The notes under the pieces: generated by a model | The model's input: the letters and a program-made list of their open reading frames with translations, nothing else | The model's database searches: none | Told to the model about the DNA's origin: nothing | Origin: Hybos culiciformis | Lineage: Eukaryota > Arthropoda > Insecta > Diptera > Hybotidae | Assembly (NCBI GenBank): GCA_964007475.1 | Contig: OZ023273.1 | Location: 114,251,812-114,315,811, forward strand | Length of the DNA: 64,000 nucleotides | Direction of reading: 5' to 3' | Shown here: one piece after another, positions 1 through 10,247 of the stretch | Layout: each line of letters starts with the position of its first letter | How positions within the stretch are numbered: position 1 is the stretch's first letter | Made by a program: the position numbers and the translations under genes

Positions 1-1389
1 TACAGGTTTTAATGATTCTGTAGCATAGATTATAGCAATTGATATCCTAATTATATAGTTCATAAAGTCAAGGATATTTTTCATTAATTGAAATAATAAA
101 GTTATAATTAAATATATTGATAGCCTTAACGTTCAACAACTTTTTTCATCTGTTGTTTTTTTTTTTTATTTGCTCTTATCAGAATAAAAAATTCGTTTAT
201 AACAAATTACTTTTTTTATAATTAAAAATAATATTGAAGAATAAAAAATGTATTACGAATGCTCTGGCTTCATCATTTTGTGCTTTACATAATACTGTTA
301 AAAAACAATATCTTAATGTACGACATAGAATCATAATATTGTGAAATTTTGATTTTAATAAAATTTTTGGAAACTTTTCTTCTTCTTTTAAATATGTTAA
401 TTCAATCATAATTATAATTATATGTTCACATTTAATGTAAAAAAAAAAAAATCTATGCAACTAGGATAAGGTTAAAAATGAATAAGTAGAAATTCATATG
501 TTCCTTTATTCATTTATATACATAGTATATAATGATTCATAAATAGATTATAATATAAAATTATAGTTATATTATAATATAGGACGAAATAAAATTAATA
601 TTATTTTTATAAAAATTTTAGAATAATTAAAACAAAGCTATTAATTTAAAGATTATAATAATTGTGTATTTCATTTGACCTATTTATTATTTAAAGAAAA
701 CTCTAATCTCTTAATTATTGAAAAATTAATTAATTTAAGATTTGACATAAAATAATTATTATGAATTAAAATAATAAATACATATAGGTAAATATTTTTC
801 ATAACTAAATAAAATCTTTTAAACGTACTTATTTAGAACAAAGAAAATTCTTGTTTGAAAGGGTTAAACTTTTATTATTATTAGATTCGTAAAAATGAAA
901 ATAATAAATTCTTTTAAATAAATAATAACTACATAATATTGCAACAAAGAAAATAAAGCATTTATGTTGTAGATTATTTCCTGAATACTTCAACCCTTTC
1001 AATAAGCTCAAAACACTGTTAATATATTCAAATAATATAATATTTTACTTGAAACAAATTTAAACTGTTGATTGATAAAAAAAAAGAAGAAGAAAAATGC
1101 TAAAAAAATCTAGCAAAATATTAATTTCAATTAATTACATAAATAAATATTTTATTTATTTACTTTTATTTATTATTTAATACATTTACAAAATTCACCA
1201 GCAGCGGAAAATTTACGTCAACAACATTTTATAAGGTTGAAAGTCTAAAAAATAAATAAAATAAAAAATTGTTTATTAAATATATAGGAATAAAAATCAA
1301 ATTTTTATTTTTACTGATTATTATAAATTGAATTTTTTAAGTAAAATTAGTAAAAAATTAATATTAAAAATCATTTTAATTTATTTTAG
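1..1389. other. Non-coding sequence, probably a lipase intron
   Basis: This AT-rich stretch ends in the TTTTATTTTAG acceptor of the first visible lipase exon. I looked for the missing upstream exons (signal peptide, and the segment carrying the HG oxyanion motif that the downstream paralogue has) and found none. It is therefore most simply the 3' part of a long intron. Short open frames here are low-complexity and look non-coding. Confidence 0.5.
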
Positions 1390-2815
1390 GTTATTTATTA
1401 TGGGATTTGGGATATGATGTTTGGATGGGTAATTCAAGAGGAAATCGTTATTCAAAAAATCATATTTCATTAGAAAATCATAGTCATGAATTTTGGGATT
1501 TTACTTGGCATGAAATTGGTATTTATGATTTACCAGCCACAATTGATTACATAATAGAAAATACTGTTTTCAAAAAATTACATTACATTGGTCATTCACA
1601 GGTGGGTTAAGTTGTCTTTATTTATTTTTTTTCTTGTCAGCAGCAAGAAAATGTTTATTTATAAAAATAAAATATAGAATTATGGCTAAAATTAATGATC
1701 AATTATCGTAATTTCTAATGATAGATAGATTCTTTACACTTCGCAGCATCTGAGACTTGTTTACAATAAAAAAAAAACTACATACTTGTTAAAAATAAAA
1801 AAAAACAAATTGAAAGTTTATATTTCTAGATTCATTTCGTTTTTAAGGAATTAAAAATATTTGAAAAATAAAATAATATAACAAAATTTTTATTTTATTT
1901 TGCATTTTTTAGGGTACCACAATATTTTGGGTAATGTGCTCGGAACGTCCAGAATATAATGAAAAAATTTTATCAATGCAAGCATTGGCGCCAATTGCAT
2001 ATTTGAATGGTATTAAAAGTCCATTTTTAGTTGCATTAATATATATTCTAGGAACGCTTAATGTAATTTATAATCAATAATCAATCTCATGTAATTGTAT
2101 TTTTAATTCGAATTTTCTTTATATATACAGACAATGTCGAATTTCCTGGGTCTTAAAAGATTTTTACCACGAAGTGATTTATTTGTAAAAATTGGCGTTG
2201 CATTATTTAAAGAGGGCGCTATTGCACATTCAATATATTCAAATATTATTTTTCTCATTGCTGGTTTCAATTCACCTGAAATGAATATGGTAATTATATA
2301 TATATATAGATTATGTACATAAATAATGAAAATAAAATTAACAATCTATAAAAATAAATTTCAAATTTTTTTATCATTTATCTTTCTTTTTGTATTTTAA
2401 GAGGATGATTCCTGTTATATTTGGACATATTCCGTGCGGAGCATCTGTGAAACAAATGTTTCACTATGGTCAAATAAAACGCTCTGGAATTTTTCGTCAA
2501 TTTGACTATGGAATGTGGACAAATTGGAGAAGATATGGGCAAATTAAGCCACCAAAATATGATTTATCAAAAGTTAGAGCTCCAGTTCACTTTTATTACT
2601 CGCAAAATGATTGGCTAGCAGATGTAGCAGATGTTATGTCACTTTATAATGAATTAGGAAATACTCAAGATAAATATTTAGTCACAGATCCTAGATTTAA
2701 TCATTTGGACTTTTTATGGGCAACTAATGTTAAATCTTTACTTTACAACAAAGTTTTAACAACATTAACAAATATTGATCATACAGAAAATTCAATTGGT
2801 ATTAAAAATTCATAA
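1390..2815 (+). CDS. Acid lipase (Lip3-like), 5' exons missing
   Basis: This is a member of the alpha/beta-hydrolase acid lipase family (gastric/lysosomal lipase type), which hydrolyses acyl glycerides or sterol esters and is usually secreted or lysosomal. Four exons are visible: 1390-1601, 1913-2062, 2131-2289 and 2402-2815, all joined by GT/AG introns. They encode about 311 residues after a split glycine codon. Visible motifs are [18 protein letters not shown], the nucleophile elbow GHSQG (formed across the 1601/1913 junction), the acid in SQNDWLA and the catalytic histidine in FNHLDF, so the whole Ser-Asp-His triad is present. Exon lengths 212, 150 and 159 match the downstream paralogue exactly. 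No in-frame methionine or signal peptide precedes 1390, so the N-terminal third should lie left of the window. No frame disruption is seen. A possible AATAAA lies near 3013. Confidence 0.88.
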
Positions 2816-4484
2816 AGATGATTTTTTTTTCATAGTTTAGTTTAATTTAGAAATAATTGATATAATATTTGTTAATTTTGTATTATTGAAATTAAATTAT
2901 TTATATTTATTAAAAAAATATTAATGTAATTGCGTTATATACATAATTTATTTAAATGGTAAAACTCATAATTATAGTAAAAAATGATGCACTGTTAAAA
3001 ATAATCGTGATAAATAAAATTAAGTTTTTAAGGTATACATACTACTTTATTTGTTATATATTTATAGTTTAAAAGATCGAATCGAAATGCAACCTTTAAT
3101 CTTTTATGATTCCGTAAAAAGCAGTTAAAGAACTAAACTCTCTTATGGTGATATATTTCTTTCTTTAACCGCGAAAAAAAAAGAAAATTAAAATAAATAT
3201 AAAATGAATTAATTTTAATTAATTATTTGAATTATTATAATTAATTAATTAGTAACTACAAACTCAAAATCACGATGATTCATAAAATTGTATTAAACAA
3301 TGTTTTAATGTTTTTCAAATAAAATATTGTTTGATAACATTATTAATCAATTTGACATTTAATTTTGTTGGTTTTTTTTTGTAAGGAGTATTGAAATTTT
3401 ATAATTATTTTTTGTTTCTAGGAAATTCACTGACGTATATGGAATATTTTTTAATTAAGTAGATTAAGAATATTGTTTATGTTTTTTTTTTCATAAGTTG
3501 CTAATATAGTTCGTCCGCCGTATTATCTTAAAACAAAAAAAAAATTCCTATAGCTTTGGAAGTAAAGATATAATTTAAAAGTAAATTTTCAATTTCATTT
3601 ATATATAATACCAGAAAATTACAATAATTCAACTATCGAACTCACATTCCAAAAAATTGGAAAATAAACTGGGAAATATACATTAATCTTTCACCAATTC
3701 ACTATAAAGAATTTAAATTTATAATTTTGCCAATTTAGCCCAACAAATAAATATTTTTAATTAAAAAAAAAAAAAAATTAAGAGCTTTTAATGTTATCAC
3801 TTTTTTTCAACTAGACGGCTTTTTTTAAAAGTATCTCATTATTGATAAACCCTCAGATGAAACAAAATAGCTAAACAAAATTCAATTCAATTTAAATGCA
3901 AAATTCACACTAGACGAACTTCTAACCCATAATGCCAATCAAATGAAAATTATCATTATAGCGTAAATTATTATTAGATAACCTTTAATTATGTTCCAGA
4001 ATTGGGTATAGTAAACTTTTTCACTTAATCTCAATTAATGAAATCTACACCATCGAGAGATTTGCAATATCGAACGGTAAATCAGCAGTGCTTTAAGTAT
4101 TGAAATTTAATTTAAAACTCATTTCAGACCAAAACCATTAGACCATTAGAAGTAAATGTAAATTTTTATAATTCTCTTAAAATTTTTATCTTATGAAAAA
4201 TCAGATCTAACCAGGTAAAATCAAAGCAAGAGTAGCTTAATATTACTATTTGTTCGAAATCCGAATAATCCAAATTCAATCGAAAATTATATGTTTTTGA
4301 AATTAAAAAGAAACTATAGTTAGATTTTTATTCTTTCGGTTTCAAAAATATCTTTTATAAAAAAACTTTTATAACATTTCCGTCGAATTTTACGAAATTT
4401 CATATTTTTTAATTCAAAATAAAAAGTTTTCAATTAAAATTATGCAGTAAAAAGAAAGCTAACAGACAATTAGCATTATAAATC
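2816..4484. other. Intergenic spacer between the two lipase genes
   Basis: The spacer holds the 3' UTR of the first lipase (an AATAAA at about 3013) and the presumed promoter of the second. It is AT-rich, and no coding exon, RNA gene or transposon end was recognised. No convincing TATA box plus initiator could be fixed; the TATAAAT directly before the ATG at 4485 is too close to the start codon to be a TATA box. Confidence 0.5.
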
Positions 4485-6628
4485 ATGAAATCATTAATAA
4501 TATTATTTTGTTTACTATTTGTTATAAATTACGTAAAATGTTTCGCATTAAGTTGGAATATTTTGTCTTTAAGAAATTATTGGAAAAATAATCCTGAAAG
4601 AGATAATTCAAACATTATCAATTCAATTAATGTTAATGTTTTGGAAGATGCAGCTTTGGAAACTGTAAGTTATTTTTGTACTCTGTAATTCTACTCATAT
4701 TGATAAAAACTTTTTTATTCAGCCAGGTTTGATAGAAAAGTATGGATATAATGCTGAAACACACTCAGTTATCACTGAAGATGGATATATTTTAAAAATT
4801 CATCGGCTAAGAAGTAATTTTACTTCAAATAATAAAATTGTTCTAATGGTTCATGGAATATTGGACACATCAGCGACATGGATTCTTATGGGACCTGATA
4901 ATGGCTTAGGTATAAAAATAATTCACAAAACTTACTTTTGATTAAGATCTTGTAACATTAAATATAAATATTTTAATAATCAGCATGGACATAAGTTCAA
5001 AAATCTAAAAAATGCATTAAATTTTGAAAAACATGGGTATAGTTTTTCTTTCTAACGTAATCTGGAGGCAACAAGCACTGGCCCATACACTTACTTTGGC
5101 AATATTGTCTACATTTCATTCATAAAATAAAAAAAAAATTTAATAAATCTTATATTAAAATTATACCTTTGAGATGAAGGATTTTTTTTAGTAAAAACTA
5201 CCTTATTTCTTTTTTTCAGGATATATCTTAGCAGATCTTGGGTATGATGTATGGATGGGGAATGTACGTGGAAATCGATATTCTAAAAATCATATTTTAT
5301 TAAACAATCAAGAGAAGAAATTTTGGGATTTTTCTTTTCATGAAATGGGAAAATTTGATTTGCCAGCCATGATTGATTATATAAAAAATGAAACTAGTCT
5401 GGAAAATATCCATTATGTTGGACATTCTCAGGTATTACATCTTTCTGTATAGCACAACTTTTATTATAACATCAATTTTTTATTTTATAAAATTTTATAG
5501 AATAAAAGGTTTAATATAGACTCATGTATGGTTTGGTGCTTTTTTTTTAGTAAAAATAAAACAAAATTTATGAAAAATGATAGAAATGTCAGTTTTAAAG
5601 GATTTTTAGCTTAGAAGAAGTATTATATTATACATATATTTGTTAATTTTTATAAATAATCGTATATCTGAAAAATATATCGTTTTTTTAATTTAAAGTA
5701 TTTTTGTGAAAGCAATAATTGAAGCATACTAAATTGTCATTATAGTATAAATAAATTTATATGTATATATTTGTATATATAATTTAATTTTATTTTCAGG
5801 CAACATCGGCATTTTGGGTGATGTGCTCTGAGAGACCAGAGTATATAAATCGTATCAGATCGATGCACGCTTTAGCTCCTGTTGCATTTTTATCTGAAGT
5901 TCAGAGTCCATTTATAAAAACAGCTGTATGGTTCATGGATTTGTTGAGAGTAAGTTATGAAAAATTAAATATTTGAAAATTCACCTTTGAAATTGCAATA
6001 CTTACTTACATGTTTTATTTCTACCAGAAAGCAAATGACTATCTTAATATCGATGAATTTATGCCAAATTCAAAATGGTTAGTTGATACTAGTAGGGCAG
6101 TTTGCAATGACAAAGCAATTACCCAAGAAGTTTGCTCTAATACACTGTTTTTAATTGCTGGATTCAATTCGGAACAACTAAATAGGGTAAGCATAATTAT
6201 TTTAAATAAATAATTTTTGTAAAATAAACTATTTAAAATTTTACAAGACAATGTTGCCGGTAATATTAAGTCACACACCATCTGGTGCTTCAATAAAACA
6301 ACTAATTCATTTTGGTCAATTAATGATGGACGAAAATTTTCAAAAATTTAACTATGGTAGTGAGAAGAATTTATTAAAATATAGAAATTTAAATCCACCA
6401 AATTATAAATTGAATGAAATTACAATTCCTGTTGCTTTATATTATTCATCCAATGATTGGCTGGTTTCACAATCTGGTGTTGATAAATTGGCAAGACAAT
6501 TACCAAATGTCGTTGATAAATATCTTGTACCAATGCCAGAATTTAATCATTTAGATTTCGTATGGGCCGTTGATGCCAAACCATTGTTATATAATCGTGT
6601 TATTGAAAATATAAGAAAATATTCTTAA
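4485..6628 (+). CDS. Acid lipase (Lip3-like), complete, with GHSQA motif
   Basis: This is a complete acid lipase of 422 residues, normal for the family. Exons are 4485-4664, 4723-4909, 5220-5431, 5800-5949, 6028-6186 and 6248-6628; all introns are GT/AG and the frame stays open. The ATG at 4485 begins a hydrophobic signal peptide (about residues 1-19, ending NYVKC), so the product should enter the secretory or lysosomal route. The lipase-associated N-terminal motif [14 protein letters not shown] is at about 61-74, the oxyanion-hole motif MVHG at 102-105, and [18 protein letters not shown] follows in exon 3. The serine is residue 192, Asp366 lies in SSNDWLV and His397 in FNHLDF. The serine motif reads GHSQA: the residue after the intron is encoded GCA where the upstream copy has GGT. 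The gene is a tandem duplicate of the upstream lipase, sharing intron positions and phases. Substrate and tissue cannot be told from sequence. Confidence 0.93.
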
Positions 6629-6877
6629 AATTTGAAATTACATAATGTGTATGTTTATTTTATTAATTTTAAATTACGAAAATCATAAATTTTTCAGATC
6701 AGAACCGAGTCAGTAAATAATTTTCCACAATTTTTTGAAGTTTATACTTCTTTAGCGGCGTTGGAAGAAATTTGGTAGAGGGTAAAAATCCATTTTCATA
6801 TAGAATTTTTCTGAGAATCGTCATCATTTTTCTGAGAATCGTCCGTCATCATTTTTAAAAAAAAATTTAAAAAAAAA
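6629..6877. other. 3' flank of the second lipase
   Basis: This is AT-rich 3' UTR and flank. It contains a small direct duplication around 6808-6856 (TCTGAGAATCGTC...CATCATTTTT twice). The motif GAAGTTTATACTTC at about 6738 resembles part of the 10-kb hairpin arms. No gene was seen. Confidence 0.4.
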
Positions 6878-6996
6878 TGTATTCATTGGGGAATCGAACC
6901 TGACACCTTCACTCTTATTGTCCGATGTTCTAGCCTCTAAGCCATATAGCCCATATGATTTTGGATTTCTAAAATATAATAAAAAAATTCTAATAA
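6878..6996 (-). mobile_element. tRNA-derived SINE-like copy 1
   Basis: Read on the - strand, this carries a tRNA-like head with an RNA polymerase III box A (TGGCTTAGAGG) and a perfect box B (GGTTCGATTCC), followed by CCCAATGAATAC and an A-rich run. Conserved sequence extends about 38 bp beyond the tRNA head on its 5' side (TTTCTAAAATATAATAAAAA on the + strand), and the same arrangement recurs at 9361-9478. The acceptor and T stems do not pair well, so it is a pseudo-tRNA or SINE head, not a working tRNA gene. Confidence 0.7.
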
Positions 6997-7120
6997 ACCA
7001 TTCATTTTTTTGTTTTTATTTTATTGTAGGGGAATAAAAAATAATACTCAAAAAAAAAAATAAGAAAAGAATTAGAATACTCAAAAAACGAGTTTGAAAA
7101 ATTAACTAACCAAACAAAAA

Positions 7121-7216
7121 TAAACTCATATAGCAATATAGCTTAGTAGTAGAACATCACACTGTAAGTCTGAAGGTGCCTGGTTCGATTCCCAATGAGG
7201 ATTTTTTTTTTTTTAA
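7121..7216 (+). mobile_element. tRNA-derived SINE-like copy 3 (opposite orientation)
   Basis: The + strand shows a box A-like TAGCTTAGTAGTAG, an anticodon-loop-like CTGTAAGT and a perfect box B (GGTTCGATTCC), then CCAATGAGGA and a T12 run that would terminate polymerase III. It shares the core AACATC...GGTTCGATTCCC...AATGA with the two - strand copies but is more diverged. The ends do not form an acceptor stem. Confidence 0.6.
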
Positions 7217-9360
7217 TAAAGAAACAAATCCTTTTAGTATTTTTGGAAAACGTTAAATATTCAGGATATATGATAAAAATTAAATTTTTGCACCACTTAA
7301 CAATTCTTGAATTAAAATAAAAATATGATTTATAGTTTTTCATTAAAAAAAAGAAATTAAATAATCCTTTTCTTTGTGGGTCCCCAAAAAAAATTCTCAT
7401 GTGACAACGGAATTTATTGTCGATTTATTTATATATGTATAATAAAATAAGGAACTATGAAATAATTAAAAAGTAATAGTTAGCAATAGAAATATACATT
7501 TATTTTTTGATCCTATATTTTTTAATTTATAGCTTAAATATTATTTGCCAAATTCGATCCTAATTTCAATTTGATATTTTCGTCTATTTTTTATTTTGAC
7601 ATGCAGATTGTGAAAACTTCGGAATTTCACGCAGTTACGAATGATTAAATATAAAAATATAAAATATTGTTAACTTCATATTATTTAACGTCTCAAATTA
7701 ATTATAGATTTAGCTAGACAAATAATATTATTTTTAGTCGATGATGAACTTTTACAGATAAGACTTATATAAACAAAATACAATAAAACAGATTTAAATG
7801 CCAAAATTTAATAAAATTATTTAACAATTGATTAATATGAACAAAAATTTAGTAAAATGTCTTAAAATTCGATTTATATGAACAAAATTTTGATTTATAA
7901 TTCATAATGTTTAATTTAAATTAGTTATTCGAGCTGATTTTCCATCAAATAAAATAATTTTCGAAACATCTGGGAAATGTTTTTACACACTCTAGATTAT
8001 TTTTATTTTCATTTTTATTTTGAAATTAGTTTAAAATAAAAAATGAGACATAAGTTTTTCCAGACAAATTTTTTATTTTTAATGTGCAATCAACCCTATT
8101 TTTGTCAAATATTTTAATTTTTTTTTTTCATAATAATTAGTTTTTTTGAGATATTTAAACAAACCAAAATGTTTTTATCAGCCACTAATTTATCATTTTT
8201 TATACATATTCTATTTTTGAAGCAAAACACAGAGCTAAGTAAAATTGTAGCAAATTTGGTTCAAAAAAATTTGCAAATTAGGCGCTCTTTGATTTTTTAT
8301 TTTAATTTATATAAATGGAAAAAACTTTTAATTAATAAATAGTGTTTTATAATTTTATAATACATATTATAAAATTAAAATGTAGCTAAAAACTTATTTG
8401 AGAACTTAGTTGAAAACTGTATAATTTCATATATGAATTAATGCAATTGAATATTGCTATAAAATGGATGTAAAAAATATTGGAAACGTTGACAGATGCA
8501 TAAATTTAAGTATCGAGATGCTATTTCTTTTTAAAAATTTAATTGTGAAAAAAACTATCCTATTCAGAAATCAGTTTTTTAATAGCGAGTTCAATGAACT
8601 ATTTTTCAAAATTGTGGGCAGCGTTCTGCAATATTCACAGCTTTTTCGTGCAATCTTATTTTCACAATAGAATTAACATAATCTTGTGATCATTCATAAA
8701 AAATTTAGACACCGGATAACAGGTATATCACTAAAGTCCCAACTAATTTTCAAACATGTTTTACCACTTACTATGACAAGACAGTTATATGTATATATGT
8801 ATTTAAACAAGCATTTGTTAATCCTGTTGTAGTTAATAAGATAATAAACGCTAAAAAAACTACGAATTTCCCGGGAGAAAAATAAGTAAGAAAAGTGATC
8901 ACATTTCATTTCATGTTTCATGTTTTTGTTTTATTTTTTTACAGAGATCATGTAACCACTAAAGTTATAAACATTATATCCTATAAAACAAATTCATAAT
9001 ATTGGACGCACTAAACTCGTTACAAATAATTTTATTAAAGCCTTGAGAAACAACATAGGTATATTTTGGCATTGATAGTATAGATATCGATCAAGTAATT
9101 TATCATTATAGGTTTTCCCGGCTCAAAATATGCAAAAAAAAAAATTCAAAATAGGTAGCTCTGGTTAAATAAAGATTACCAGACCAAAAATTTTGGGTAG
9201 GAATTCATAATTATCGTACACTTTTTTAATTTCAAATATATGTATATATAGGGCCCAATATTACAAGCAAAAAAATTACATTTTCTACCAATAAAAAAAT
9301 TATGTTCAAAAAAATTAAAAATTATTATGTTCAAAAAAAGTAAAAAAATGAAAAAAAAAA
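7217..9360. other. Intergenic, nothing recognised
   Basis: AT-rich sequence with no exon-like segment that I could support. The open frame at 8464-8670 has low-complexity composition and no family resemblance. Confidence 0.5.
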
Positions 9361-9478
9361 ATGTATTCATTGGGGAATCGAACCTGAACCTTTACTCTCA
9401 TAGTCTGATGTTCTAGCCACTAAACCATATAGTCCATATGGTTTTGAATTTCTAAAATATAATAAAAAAATTCTAATT
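9361..9478 (-). mobile_element. tRNA-derived SINE-like copy 2
   Basis: This is the same element as 6878-6996, in the same orientation and clearly similar over about 118 bp, including the non-tRNA flank TTTCTAAAATATAATAAAAA. On the - strand box A reads TGGTTTAGTGG and box B GGTTCGATTCC. Shared extent beyond the tRNA part is the main argument for a dispersed repeat and not an independent tRNA relic. Confidence 0.7.
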
Positions 9479-9930
9479 TATGACATCTTATTATAAGTTA
9501 TAATGTGCAGTGCAATTTTTCCCTCTTTTTTATTATCTAATATGTTTGTAAACTTCTGTTTTAGATTTTAAGATTTTTAAAGTAGAATAAAACTCGCACA
9601 TTTTTTTATGATATTTTGTTATAAGTTGCAATGTATAGTGCCATTTTTTTCGCTTTTTTTTATTATCTAATATCGAATGTTTGTTAACTTCTATTTTAGT
9701 TTTAAGATTTTTAAAGTAGAATAAAACTCGCACATTTTTTTATGATATTTTGTTATAAGTTGCAATGTGCAGTGCGATTTTTTTCCTTTTTTTTTATTAA
9801 CTAATATCGAATGTTTGTTAACTTCTGTTTTAGATTTTAAGATTTTTAAAGTAGAATAAAACTCGCACATATTTTTATGTTATTTTATTATAAGTTGCAA
9901 TGTGCAGGCGAATTTTTTCCCTTTTTTATT
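9479..9930. repeat. Tandem repeat, about 130-bp unit, 3.5 copies
   Basis: Units begin near 9479, 9608, 9741 and 9877, each with TATAAGTT(G/A)(C/T)AATGT(G/A)(C/T)AG, then a T-rich run, TATTATCTAATAT, and TTTTTAAAGTAGAATAAAAC and CGCACAT. The last unit is truncated near 9930. The array directly abuts SINE-like copy 2. No coding frame is kept across units. Confidence 0.8.
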
Positions 9931-10009
9931 TCGAACGGTTGTCTTCTGTTTTAGGAAACATAATTTTTTTCCGTTATACACTTAATATTGGTAATCAGAA
10001 TGAATATTA

Positions 10010-10247
10010 TTGAAAAAACACACGAAGCAGTCATAGAACTGCCTACAGAAGTTTATACTTAAAAAATTAAACTATGAAATAACAGTGGCTACAAATGATA
10101 GGCTGCTGAGTACAAAATGTAAATTAAAATAAAAATATTTTAATTTACATTTTGTACTGTCATTTGTAGCCACTGTTATTTCATAGTTTAAATTTTTAAG
10201 TATAAACTTCTGTAGGCAGTTCTATGACTGCTTCGTGTTTTTTTCAA
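10010..10247. repeat. Near-perfect 238-bp inverted repeat (hairpin)
   Basis: The left arm (10010-10126) and right arm (about 10135-10247) are almost exact reverse complements, with only a few bases of loop. Shared blocks include CACGAAGCAGTCATAGAACT, GCCTACAGAAGTTTATACTT, AAATAACAGTGGCTACAAAT and GTACAAAATGTAAATTAAAA. The left arm has about nine extra bases (around TAGGCTGCTGA) and small indels near the outer end. A foldback MITE or a recent inverted duplication would explain it. Transcribed, it would form a long dsRNA. Confidence 0.9.

Noticed and set aside
197..1011. Open frames upstream of the first lipase on the - strand
   Set aside because: They are rich in Phe, Ile, Lys and Asn from AT-rich DNA, with no recognisable motif or splice context.
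6878..7216. Functional tRNA genes
   Set aside because: Box A and box B are good, but acceptor and T stems do not pair and the copies share non-tRNA flanks, so these are SINE-like relics.
8464..8670. Open frame of 68 codons on the + strand
   Set aside because: It has a plausible start but no domain, no neighbours and composition like random AT-rich sequence.
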